A stretch of 64,000 bases of DNA from Deltaproteobacteria bacterium. GTDB taxonomy: Bacteria; Myxococcota_C; UBA6777. The DNA lies in assembly GCA_002731275.1 (NCBI GenBank), contig PCBK01000118.1, forward strand, positions 1-64,000, read 5' to 3'. A program made the translations under genes and the position numbers. Positions 34,425-43,179 of the stretch are shown piece after piece. Every line of letters starts with the position of its first letter. The first letter of the stretch is position 1. The notes below the pieces were generated by a model that was given only the letters and a program-made list of their open reading frames with translations, had not been told where the DNA came from and did no database searches.

Positions 34425-36554
34425 ATGCGGTATCCTCTCCTATGGTGTTGCCTTCTGTTTGTGTTTGGTGCAACGGTTGACGCCAAAACCAACCCCACGC
34501 CCTCCAAGAAAAACACCCCAAAAAAGGCAACATCCCCCATCACGATCAAACCCATCGACGTCAAAAAAAAGAAACGCGTAGAAACACCCGAAGAAAAAGA
34601 ACCAACAGGTTTTGCGACCGTCATCGATCTGAGCAAACAACACCAGCGTGTGCGCTCTCTCGGTGAATCTCTCAGAGAGAGCGCAGGGGTCAATGCGCGT
34701 TCAACAGGAGGAACAGGCGCCTGGAGCGCCCTCTCCATCAGAGGCTCTTCCTCCTCACAGGTCCAGATTTTACTCGACGGTATCCCCCTCAATCACGGCG
34801 GAAGTGGCGCGATTAACCTCAGCGACCTGCCACTTGATACGCTCAAAGAAGCGGTCATCTACAGAGGCTTCGCGCCCGCACACTTAGGCGGCGCGATCGG
34901 GGGGGTCGTCAACCTCATCACGCTCTTTCCTCAGGAATCTTCGACCTTCCAAGCCAATATCACCGCAGGCTCCTTTGGGACGCTCAAAACAAATCTCTCA
35001 TGGGGAGGCAGACAAGGTCAGTGGGAATGGTTCTTACTCGCCCATTACATCGGCACAGAAGGAAATTTCCCATACTTTGACAACCACGGAACCCCCTTAC
35101 AGACAGAAGACGACTTACCTGACGCAGTAAGACAGAACAACCAAAACCACCTATTCTCAACGCTCGCACGTGCCGCCTTTCAACCCATCAAAAAACTCAA
35201 ACTCTCCCTCACCTACATGCTCGTCGGTCGAAATATGGGCGTACCAGGTGTCGGAAACTATCGTTCAGAAGAGGCGAGTTTTGGTTCAACAAGACACCTC
35301 CTCCAATTGCACGTTGCAGGCAAGCATCTCCCACTGGCAGGCCTTCGTTGGCAGAGCAGAGTGTATTTCATCCAACAACAAGAGGTGTTTAAGGACCTGC
35401 TAGGTGAGATTGGACTCGGTCGTCAGGATACCAATAACCACAGCCTCGTGGCTGGGTGGAAGTCTCTCATCCGCTGGGCGCCTGTGGCTTTTTGGGAAGG
35501 AACACTCAGTTTCCACGCCCGTAGAGAGAGCTTCCAACCCAAAGATGAGCTACAACCCACACTGGAACAACCAGAGCGCTCAAGATGGTCGCTTCAACCG
35601 ACTCTACAGAGCTTGTTTTACCTGTGGGATGAACGGATCTCGATCATTGCAAGTGGTCAATTAGAATACCTTTGTACACCTGCACTTCCAGTCCCTATCA
35701 TGCCGGGCTTCCAGCCAGAAGAAGAGACCATGTTGTTACCGATAGGCCGAGCTGGACTGCGCATTCAGCCCTGGTCATTTGTCCTCGTCCAAGGCAACGT
35801 CGGACGTTATGTGCGTCCTCCCACGTTTTGGGAACTTCACGGAGACAGAGGGATCACGATCGGTAATCCAAGGCTCAAACCAGAAGTCGGCCTCAGCATG
35901 GACGCAGGGGGTGTGCTCCAATTCAAGAAGCTCGGAATCTTACGAGAGGTCCGCTTTGGGTACGCCTTCTTTCATACACAAAGTACTGATCTGATAAGAT
36001 TCATCCAAAACTCCCAACAGACAGCGATCGCGGTCAACATCTCAGAGGCCCATATCACCGGTCATGAACTGCAAGCTCGCGTGAATATCGCAGACATATG
36101 GCATCTATCTGCTGATATCACATGGATGGAGGCTATCAACCAGTCGGAGATTGTCGCGGAAAACGGAAAACAACTCCCTGGCCGTCCGCTCTGGGAGGTC
36201 TCCATACGAAGCGACATCACACTTTCATGGGGACGATTGTTTTATTCTTACACAGGCTTAGGTGGAAACTACCTGGACACAGCGAACCTACAAGAGCTCG
36301 CACCTCGACACATTCACAACCTTGGTCTCACCATCTCGCCCATCAAACTTGCCCGCGCACTCGGGAGTACATTCCCTTGGCATCACCTTAGATTGACACT
36401 TGAGGTCAAAAATATCCTCGATCAACGTGTCGCTTTTGTCCCTTTACGTCCCCCTCTTCCAAACATCAAGGAGATCAAGCAAGCACTCTCAGATTATGGT
36501 GGGTACCCCTTGCCAGGGCGCTCATTCTACATCTCTATTCAATGGAAATTGTAA
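34425..36554 (+). CDS. TonB-dependent outer-membrane receptor, probably for cobalamin
   Basis: 709 residues, ATG at 34425, 11 nt after the propeller gene. Signal peptide 1-20 (ends VDA), then a Lys/Pro-rich linker (25-65). The plug domain follows with SLGESLRESAGVNARSTGG, ALSIRGSSSSQVQILLDGIPLN and GAIGGVVNLIT (about 80-165), all typical. The remaining 540 residues alternate aromatic beta strands for the 22-strand barrel. The last residue pattern (FYISIQWKL) ends in a hydrophobic residue as barrel proteins do. Riboswitch control marks cobalamin or a cobamide as the likely ligand. No BtuCDF transport genes lie in the window. Confidence 0.9.
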   Translation: MRYPLLWCCLLFVFGATVDAKTNPTPSKKNTPKKATSPITIKPIDVKKKKRVETPEEKEPTGFATVIDLSKQHQRVRSLGESLRESAGVNARSTGGTGAWSALSIRGSSSSQVQILLDGIPLNHGGSGAINLSDLPLDTLKEAVIYRGFAPAHLGGAIGGVVNLITLFPQESSTFQANITAGSFGTLKTNLSWGGRQGQWEWFLLAHYIGTEGNFPYFDNHGTPLQTEDDLPDAVRQNNQNHLFSTLARAAFQPIKKLKLSLTYMLVGRNMGVPGVGNYRSEEASFGSTRHLLQLHVAGKHLPLAGLRWQSRVYFIQQQEVFKDLLGEIGLGRQDTNNHSLVAGWKSLIRWAPVAFWEGTLSFHARRESFQPKDELQPTLEQPERSRWSLQPTLQSLFYLWDERISIIASGQLEYLCTPALPVPIMPGFQPEEETMLLPIGRAGLRIQPWSFVLVQGNVGRYVRPPTFWELHGDRGITIGNPRLKPEVGLSMDAGGVLQFKKLGILREVRFGYAFFHTQSTDLIRFIQNSQQTAIAVNISEAHITGHELQARVNIADIWHLSADITWMEAINQSEIVAENGKQLPGRPLWEVSIRSDITLSWGRLFYSYTGLGGNYLDTANLQELAPRHIHNLGLTISPIKLARALGSTFPWHHLRLTLEVKNILDQRVAFVPLRPPLPNIKEIKQALSDYGGYPLPGRSFYISIQWKL

Positions 36555-36763
36555 GCCAAACGCCAAGCGATGGTGACAACTTTTATACACACAGTGTTAC
36601 CCATAGTTAACACTTGTGCGGCTGAAAAAAAGAACAGTGTCTGTTTATATTGGCACAAACACAATCACTCAATTCATCCAACCCGTAATTCGGCACGGAT
36701 AGTGCAAGTCTGCAAGAAAAGGAAGTGGCTCGTTTACGCGAAGCAACAAGGAAAAGGACTTCA

Positions 36764-38068
36764 ATGACCCACATCAACCCTAAGATCTTCCACTTATCAG
36801 GTAAATTTTTGCACAAAAGCCTGCTCGCAGATGACGAAATCTATCTGCGTGCCATGTTTTTCTTTTTCTCGGCGCTTTGTTGCTCCCTTGGTTCATTGTT
36901 GTTGTTGCCCTTGTACGGATGGATAGGTGCTCCCAAACAACTCTTGTACGTGCTCTTCACCTCCGGGCTGCTTTATCTCACTCTCCCTCCTCTGTGTCTC
37001 AAGCTCGGTTATTTGAAGTCAACAGGTTACATCATCTGTGGCCTCTACTTGGTCTCGATCACCGGATTGTCCTTGACCTCGGGGAGGATATACTCCGAGT
37101 TTTTCGACCTCCTCTTCTTTCTTCCCTTGTTGACTGTTTTGTATCTCGATACAAAAGGAAGCATCCTTTTCGGCGTTTTGGGCGTAGGGGCTGCGACTTT
37201 GTTGTTTGTGGTTGACACACAACTTCTACCGCAACCTCACGCATCCAGCCCCTCATCTCGCTATACAACCTTCGTCGTCGTCCTGGTATCTTCGATGATA
37301 GGTAGTATCTTCTTCCACAAAAACCAACGCAACCTCAAGGCGCAAGCAAAAGAAAACCAAAACAAAAAGAACGAGTTCATCACACGTGTGAGCCATGAAT
37401 TGAGGACCCCACTCACTTCGATCAAGGGCGCGCTTCAGTTGCTCGAACACACAGACAAAGCTGCCTTGTCACCACAAGGAAAACAGCTCCTCTCCATCGC
37501 CAACCGAAACTCGGAACAGCTACACAGATTGATCAACAATCTCCTCGACTTTCAGGCAACAGACCAAAGCAAAGCTGTCGTTCAAACGAAGGTCTGCCAC
37601 TTGCAAGCGCTCCTCCAAGACAGCCTGAAACGATATGAACCCGCCGCACAAAGCAAGAACAGCGGCATCACCCTCGACATGGGACACAACGAGCATGTAC
37701 ACGTCACATTAGATCCAGACGTGTTCAAAAAGGTTGTCGACGAGTTGTTGTCCAACGCCATTAAGTTTTCATGGGAAGAAAGTCAGATACGAATCTCTGT
37801 CCACAACAACAGCAAAGAGTTGTGTATTAGGGTCGTCGATCAGGGACCAGGTATCCCCACAGAGTTTCAGCCCCAACTTTTTGATCAGTTTACAAAAACA
37901 GAGACACACGTGCTGCGAACAACGAGCGGATTGGGGCTCGGTCTGAGCTTAAGCAAGCGACTGATCGAAAATATGGGTGGGCAGCTCTCTTTCAAGAGCG
38001 AAAACGGCTCAGGTAGCACCTTCTGTATCCATCTCCCCTCTGCGATGGTCCAACAGTCCGAAGCGTAA
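36764..38068 (+). CDS. Membrane sensor histidine kinase
   Basis: 434 residues from ATG at 36764 (AAAAGGA 5 nt upstream). Six hydrophobic helices in 30-190 form the sensing membrane part. HisKA domain with VSHELRTPLTSIKG, phospho-acceptor His211. HATPase: N-box DELLSNAIKFS, G1 box VVDQGPGIP and G2 box SGLGLGLSLSKRLIENMGG. All catalytic boxes are intact. No response regulator gene is adjacent, so it is an orphan kinase. Signal unknown; the membrane part has no separate periplasmic domain, so it may sense membrane state. Confidence 0.92.
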   Translation: MTHINPKIFHLSGKFLHKSLLADDEIYLRAMFFFFSALCCSLGSLLLLPLYGWIGAPKQLLYVLFTSGLLYLTLPPLCLKLGYLKSTGYIICGLYLVSITGLSLTSGRIYSEFFDLLFFLPLLTVLYLDTKGSILFGVLGVGAATLLFVVDTQLLPQPHASSPSSRYTTFVVVLVSSMIGSIFFHKNQRNLKAQAKENQNKKNEFITRVSHELRTPLTSIKGALQLLEHTDKAALSPQGKQLLSIANRNSEQLHRLINNLLDFQATDQSKAVVQTKVCHLQALLQDSLKRYEPAAQSKNSGITLDMGHNEHVHVTLDPDVFKKVVDELLSNAIKFSWEESQIRISVHNNSKELCIRVVDQGPGIPTEFQPQLFDQFTKTETHVLRTTSGLGLGLSLSKRLIENMGGQLSFKSENGSGSTFCIHLPSAMVQQSEA

Positions 38069-38092
38069 AAACCAACCTACAAAAACATCGTC

Positions 38093-39919
38093 TCAACGTC
38101 CCTGAACACAGTAATCAACGCTGTCATCCAGAGACAACCCGTCTGCGTTCTTTTTGAGGACAAGTCGCCACTTACGCTTGTGAAACTTCTTTTGAAAAGA
38201 ACAAGGTTGGTATCCTGGTGCGGTCATGTTGACCGTAATCTTCTCTCCAGGCTTGCTCTGCATGAGACAATACCAACTCGCAAAACGAATATAAGTCGAT
38301 TTTGTGGAAAAGCGCGCAGAGAATGGACGCACGCTCAAATATATCCACCGACTAGGGAGCGGGTCCTTGGGACATCCCTTGATCCTCGTCGATGGAATGT
38401 CAGCTCTCATACGAGGCTTCACCTTCCTCACAACAACCCGACGAGGACGACTCCTTGAGATACGCTTGCGCCGTCGTACAGGACGTCTTCTTCTCTTGAC
38501 AAGGCGACGACTCGGTGGGGACTTTCTAAGAACGGGTCTTTGGGGTGGAGTGCGACGACGTACAGGCACAGTGGCTTTTACGGGGCGGCGTGGCGTTACT
38601 TTTTTCAAACGTACAGTGACCGCTCTTCTACGTAGTGGCGAGGCTTGTTTTTTTGGTGGCAGAAAGAGTTGATAGACACCAACCCCTCCCATAAAAAGGA
38701 ACAACAACAACATCACCGACATAAACACAAAGATGTATCGCTCCCCCTCCGAAGTTCTCTCATCAGGATCGTGTTCAAGTCCGGTGTGTGTATGTATGCG
38801 AGGATTTGTCTGTGGTGTAACAGAAGCAGCTCCACCACCAGGACCCTTCGCAGCAAGCTCCTTCTCAAACGCAAAGAATGGCTCCAAAATACTCGCGATC
38901 TCTTCACGATTCTGCTGTTCTGCCTCTTGCACTGGAGAAGATGAAGTTTGAAGCTCCTCCAACGTCTCCCCCATACGATCGAGGTACTCAAGGACCTCGT
39001 AGATACTTTGGGGACGATCATCTGGTTGTTTTTGCAAACAATGCATTACCAGGAAATCGACCTCTGGGGGAACATCTGTACGAAGTCCAGACGGCGGCTG
39101 AGGAACAAAGTAGAGTTGTCGCTCCATCAGCTTCACGAGCGAAACAGACTTTTGACTTGGATCCACAAATGGCGTCTGTTTGGTGAGCATTTCGTAAAGC
39201 AAGATCCCAAGCGCATAAAGATCCGTTCTGTGATCGATAGAGCTCGTGAGGATTTGCTCAGGTGCCATGTATACAGGCGTACCAAGCGCACCTTCGCCTG
39301 GATTTGTCATGATCTCGCTGGACTCTTGGAACTTTGCGATACCAAAATCGAGAACTTTGACAAAGTGGGGATCCCTTCCTCTCTTCGTCAGCAATATGTT
39401 CTCAGGTTTGAGATCCCTGTGAATGATGTTGTTCGCGTGTGCGCTCACAAGTGCCGAACAGACTTGTTTGAACATATGCATGATCAAAGATAACGGAAGG
39501 GGCTCTGTAGACGAGGTCAACATCTCCTGCAAGCTCTGCCCTTCGAGATACTCCATCACATAAAACGCGCCTAGGTTCGGCACAACACCAAAATCATCAA
39601 AGACCCTGACGATATGTTCGTTTTCCTGCGAAACCCCCGCAGTCAGCAGAATTTCCTGGTAAAACCGTTCACGCAACTGCTCGTTTTGCATGAACTGAGG
39701 AGGTAAAAACTTGATCGCGCGGTAGGGGTTGATCGTCAGGTGGAGGTGCTTGGCGAGATACACCAATCCAAACCCACCTTCGCCGATTTTCTTTTTGATA
39801 GAGTATTTCCCTGCGACGACGATGATCGGCAAGTGACAAAAAGGACACATCTGATCAGGAAGCTGTTCGGGCAAGGGCGATTTACATTGTGGACAGAGCG
39901 GTTGTGAAGACATATCCAT
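38093..39919 (-). CDS. Membrane Ser/Thr protein kinase with zinc ribbon and PEGA-like tail
   Basis: 608 residues, ATG at 39919 overlapping the stop of the upstream gene (TGATG). N-terminal zinc ribbon CPQC...CPFC (Cys 9, 12, 25, 28). Hanks-type kinase domain about 38-320: GEGGFG (46-51), Lys70, HRDLKPEN (167-174) and DFG (191-193). A helix at about 400-425 crosses the membrane. Outside lies a segment of about 100 residues very rich in Arg, Pro and Val, then a C-terminal beta domain of about 75 residues resembling PEGA, ending with two Cys-linked strands. It is the last gene of a four-gene operon whose other members have PEGA-like and Cys-rich exported domains, which may supply or sense its signal. 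Confidence 0.93.
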   Translation of the reverse strand: MDMSSQPLCPQCKSPLPEQLPDQMCPFCHLPIIVVAGKYSIKKKIGEGGFGLVYLAKHLHLTINPYRAIKFLPPQFMQNEQLRERFYQEILLTAGVSQENEHIVRVFDDFGVVPNLGAFYVMEYLEGQSLQEMLTSSTEPLPLSLIMHMFKQVCSALVSAHANNIIHRDLKPENILLTKRGRDPHFVKVLDFGIAKFQESSEIMTNPGEGALGTPVYMAPEQILTSSIDHRTDLYALGILLYEMLTKQTPFVDPSQKSVSLVKLMERQLYFVPQPPSGLRTDVPPEVDFLVMHCLQKQPDDRPQSIYEVLEYLDRMGETLEELQTSSSPVQEAEQQNREEIASILEPFFAFEKELAAKGPGGGAASVTPQTNPRIHTHTGLEHDPDERTSEGERYIFVFMSVMLLLFLFMGGVGVYQLFLPPKKQASPLRRRAVTVRLKKVTPRRPVKATVPVRRRTPPQRPVLRKSPPSRRLVKRRRRPVRRRKRISRSRPRRVVVRKVKPRMRADIPSTRIKGCPKDPLPSRWIYLSVRPFSARFSTKSTYIRFASWYCLMQSKPGEKITVNMTAPGYQPCSFQKKFHKRKWRLVLKKNADGLSLDDSVDYCVQGR

Positions 39920-40935
39920 CAGTACCTCACGAGGATCGAGCCGGCAGGTTCTCTACGTGGATGAGGAGGTGACTTGGGTGCTTTGTTACCTGCGTAAGCA
40001 CGCTCCGTCAAAAAATGTGTCAGACCGGCTCCAGCAAGAGTAAGAACCCCCATCGACATCACAACAAAGCCGATGGTCGTAATAGAGCGAGCTTGTTCAA
40101 ACTCACTTTTGGCCACTGCAGGCGGCAACTCACGCTGCCGATTCGGATCGGATACGATGGCGTTAATTTCGCTTTGCCGTGTCCCTCCGTAAATGGCCAA
40201 TCCACCTCCAACAGTAAGCGCGATCCCCCCAACGACGTATCCAACGATGACAAAGGCTGGGACCTTCTTTGCGAGCAATATTTTGCGCTTGACGATGCGA
40301 ATCTTTGCCGGTGTCAGGTTGAGCGTCAGTGGACGCCCTGCGAGGAGCTGTATTTTCTTTGTAAAGGGGGTTTTTTTGGGATAGGTGATGTGTACAGTGT
40401 AGGGCCCTGGCCTCAACGTGTTATGTAATTCGTAGCGTTTTTGAGAGCGAAAGCGAAATCCCTTCAGGGTGATCACTGCACCTTGGACACCGGTCAGGAT
40501 GGAGAGGGGTGTTTTCCTGACCTCTTTCATGAGCGCTTCGGCCTTTGTGCGACGGACTCTACAAGAAGAGGTCGCCATACAGTACTTTTTGTCAAAAGAT
40601 ATGGTGAGGAGGTCAGCGGCTCTCTCCTTCCAATATCGTTGCACCTCTGGTCTCGTCACTTGCCCAGCTCTTTTGACGAAGCAAGCCGCCGCGTTGGATA
40701 AAAATCGGTCTTTGTAAAACGCTTTTTTTTCCTTCCAACTGAGGTGCTTACTCACCTGCTGCGTCAATTGCAAAAAACAACGCCCGGCTTTCACAAATTG
40801 ATTGTTGTGATACAACTTCTTACATGCTTTTTCACCAGACCACCCATACGCAGGCATAAGCAAGCAAGTCATCAAGTACAACCCTCCTCCCTGCAGGAGC
40901 GAAAGTCTCCACCTTTTTACATCGTATCTGTCCAT
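39919..40935 (-). CDS. Exported PEGA-like membrane protein, paralogue B
   Basis: 338 residues, ATG at 40935. A signal or anchor helix lies at 12-32. The region to about 135 is helical with a TPR-like look (CKKLYHNNQFVKAGRCF) and four Cys. Residues 140-215 form a PEGA-like beta domain (GVQGAVITLKGFRF, LRPGPYTVHITYP). Two membrane helices follow at about 228-250 and 285-310, with a basic tail. It shares this architecture and many residues with the protein at 41994-42995, so the pair arose by duplication. Together with the kinase gene it overlaps, it probably forms a cell-envelope sensing complex. Confidence 0.72.
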   Translation of the reverse strand: MDRYDVKRWRLSLLQGGGLYLMTCLLMPAYGWSGEKACKKLYHNNQFVKAGRCFLQLTQQVSKHLSWKEKKAFYKDRFLSNAAACFVKRAGQVTRPEVQRYWKERAADLLTISFDKKYCMATSSCRVRRTKAEALMKEVRKTPLSILTGVQGAVITLKGFRFRSQKRYELHNTLRPGPYTVHITYPKKTPFTKKIQLLAGRPLTLNLTPAKIRIVKRKILLAKKVPAFVIVGYVVGGIALTVGGGLAIYGGTRQSEINAIVSDPNRQRELPPAVAKSEFEQARSITTIGFVVMSMGVLTLAGAGLTHFLTERAYAGNKAPKSPPHPRREPAGSILVRY

Positions 40936-40986
40936 ATGCCATCCCGGTCATTGTCCGAAAGCGACGAGGAATATCGTCTTGCTGCA

Positions 40987-41994
40987 TCATTTCGCCGAAA
41001 CACAGCCAGCTTCATCAATCGCACCATCACAGTTATCATCCATCAAATTTCCACAAAGTTCAAGGAGACGACACTCACTCCATGCGGAACCTTCGCAGAC
41101 TTGGATCCGACAGCTCTCTGGTTGAGATGAACAGCGACGCCAAAGAGGTGCGGTTGTTCCACTTTGGTTGTCGATCAGACCATCACAATCGTCGTCGAGC
41201 TGGTTACAAACAGCCCCTTGTCCGGAGGGATTCTCCTCGGGTGTGGGTAACACTTGCTCTTCACAAAACCCCCACACCCACCGATTCTTTTCGGGATCTT
41301 GAACACACCGCTGTGTTCCAGCCTTACAGGGTCGTCCATCACCTTGCTGTTTGGGATCACCGAGATAACAAGAGCGTGTTTGTCCTTTCTCACACAAACA
41401 CGCAGGGGTCTCATCGAGTAAACCGTCACAATCTTTGTCGCGATCGATACAAGCAGTCAGTCTGTCGTGGGTGGCTTTGGTGCCATTCAGGTTGTGGACT
41501 TCGGCGACAAGCTGTTGTTGTGGCAAGATCTGGACCAGACATCGCCCCCATGTTTGCTCTTGTGTACAATATTGAATCCCACGGGAACATGGCGCGGTAC
41601 TCGACTGCAACAAGCGCTCATTTGCGCTGAAACAAGCACGCCTTGTACCCCTCTCACAGCCACATTCGAGACCCTCATCGATGCTCCCATCACAATCGTT
41701 GTCCAAGCCATCACATCGTTCAGTTTGCTTGGTCACTTGTGCAAGGCATTCGGACCACGCGCTGCCATGATCTGTGCAATACTGTAACCCTCCGACACAG
41801 ACCCCACGCTCAGTCACCTCGGTACACTTTTGTATATCTCCGAGATCACAGAGCTTAGGAAGGCATCGCTGGTTATGACACACAGTCACTTCGTTCGTCA
41901 GGCAATTGTCGTCTGTCTCACACACCCGCTCGACTCGCTCGATACAACCAGCCAACAACAACAAACAAACAAACAATAGACAGCCCCGCATCAT
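40987..41994 (-). CDS. MopE-type Cys-rich lipoprotein of the kinase operon
   Basis: 335 residues from ATG at 41994, overlapping the stop of the upstream gene (TGATG). Lipobox LLAGC gives lipid Cys17. The protein has four MopE-type motifs: CDGLDNDCDGSIDE, IDRDKDCDGLLDE, CNQLDDDCDGLIDN and the final DDNCDGAIDE, separated by disulfide-rich segments. Each Asp-rich motif resembles a calcium-binding loop closed by a Cys pair. Placed between two PEGA-like paralogues and ahead of the kinase, it may be the surface part of that signalling complex. The ligand is unknown. Confidence 0.78.
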   Translation of the reverse strand: MMRGCLLFVCLLLLAGCIERVERVCETDDNCLTNEVTVCHNQRCLPKLCDLGDIQKCTEVTERGVCVGGLQYCTDHGSAWSECLAQVTKQTERCDGLDNDCDGSIDEGLECGCERGTRRACFSANERLLQSSTAPCSRGIQYCTQEQTWGRCLVQILPQQQLVAEVHNLNGTKATHDRLTACIDRDKDCDGLLDETPACLCEKGQTRSCYLGDPKQQGDGRPCKAGTQRCVQDPEKNRWVWGFCEEQVLPTPEENPSGQGAVCNQLDDDCDGLIDNQSGTTAPLWRRCSSQPESCRIQVCEGSAWSECRLLELCGNLMDDNCDGAIDEAGCVSAK

Positions 41995-42995
41995 CAATCC
42001 ATCCCCCGAAACAAAATGACCTCAGACTTTACACGGACAGGCTGCATGACTCTTTGTTTTTTTTGAGGCGTTGCCATGTACACAATGAACCCGACAGAGC
42101 CCAACACAAACGCTGCCCCCCCCACAACAAAACCAACATCTCGTACCCTCTCTGCCGTTGTGAACTGCTCATCGTACTGTTTATCCGTGAGTTGTTTGTT
42201 ACGCGTCACATCCTGAAGTTGGGCGTTGAGATACGTCTGTGTGGAGAGAGAATGAGCGAGCATTAAGAGCGAGCTCACAAACGCAATCCCACCTGCCACA
42301 TAACTCACCATCACGAGTGGTGGAATCTTCTTCTCCACAATAATTCGTTGTTCGAGGATCTTCACTTTGACCTGGTCGACTTTGAGCACCATTCTCTTCT
42401 TGGGACCGAGTCGGATCACATGCTTATGCTTTTTCCCTGATGGCAAGCTGACAGTCACGCGGTATGTTCCAGGCCGCAACGTCGCTTGGAATTGATGTCT
42501 TTCGAAATGACTGTACTGAAAGCCGTTCACCTCAATGCCAGCGCGCGTTTCTTTTGTCGAGACAACAAGCTCGGCATATTGGATTTGCTTCTCAAATGTA
42601 TCCGCGAGGCTGCGGTGTAAGTGACAACGACTTGTCGCCTCACAGTACCCCTTTTGAAACGTAATTTTGAGCAAAGCAGAAGCACGTGACAACCAAAAAC
42701 CACGGTGTTCGGTGGACTTGGTCTTTTTAGCAGCCTTCGCGTAGGAGATCGCAGCGAAGCGCAGGTACCGGTCTCTGAAGAAACCAACCCGCTCCTTTGG
42801 GGTATGCTGCTCGACCTGCTCGTCAAGCCCACGAAAGCATTCAGCCGATTTCACATAGTGTTTTTGTGCAAAGAGACGCTTACATCGAAGCTCCTTCTCT
42901 TGTAGAACAGGATGCTTGGCTTCCACATCGGAAGCACACAACCCCAACCCTCCTAACACGATCAGACCTCTGACCCAATGACCAACACAACGCAT
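41994..42995 (-). CDS. Exported PEGA-like membrane protein, paralogue A
   Basis: 333 residues, ATG at 42995. Signal peptide 1-26. Like paralogue B it has CKRLFAQKHYVKSAECF, a second Cys pair near 120-125 (CEATSRC), a PEGA-like domain (GIEVNGFQY, LRPGTYRVTVSLP) at about 145-210 and two membrane helices near 227-250 and 285-308. It is the first gene of the operon, so the promoter should lie in 42996-43179, where none was clear. The order is PEGA-like A, MopE lipoprotein, PEGA-like B, kinase, with overlaps or short gaps throughout. Confidence 0.72.
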   Translation of the reverse strand: MRCVGHWVRGLIVLGGLGLCASDVEAKHPVLQEKELRCKRLFAQKHYVKSAECFRGLDEQVEQHTPKERVGFFRDRYLRFAAISYAKAAKKTKSTEHRGFWLSRASALLKITFQKGYCEATSRCHLHRSLADTFEKQIQYAELVVSTKETRAGIEVNGFQYSHFERHQFQATLRPGTYRVTVSLPSGKKHKHVIRLGPKKRMVLKVDQVKVKILEQRIIVEKKIPPLVMVSYVAGGIAFVSSLLMLAHSLSTQTYLNAQLQDVTRNKQLTDKQYDEQFTTAERVRDVGFVVGGAAFVLGSVGFIVYMATPQKKQRVMQPVRVKSEVILFRGMD

Positions 42996-43179
42996 ATCTC
43001 ACCATTTCGCGTAAAACGGTTCGTGCTTCCTGGCGACTTTTTTCCGCAGCGACTTCCGTGCTGCGGCACTTCTTGTACGATAAAGACCTTCAGACAAGAT
43101 GTAAAGAAAAACAAGACGAGGAGACGACATCCCGGAAGATTTCGTACGTTATTGGGTAAAAAAGATGCTCCCTCTCCTC

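Noticed and set aside
36591-36611. GTGTTA...TAACAC hairpin after the TonB receptor gene as a terminator
   Set aside because: The stem is only 6 bp and is not followed by a T-run.
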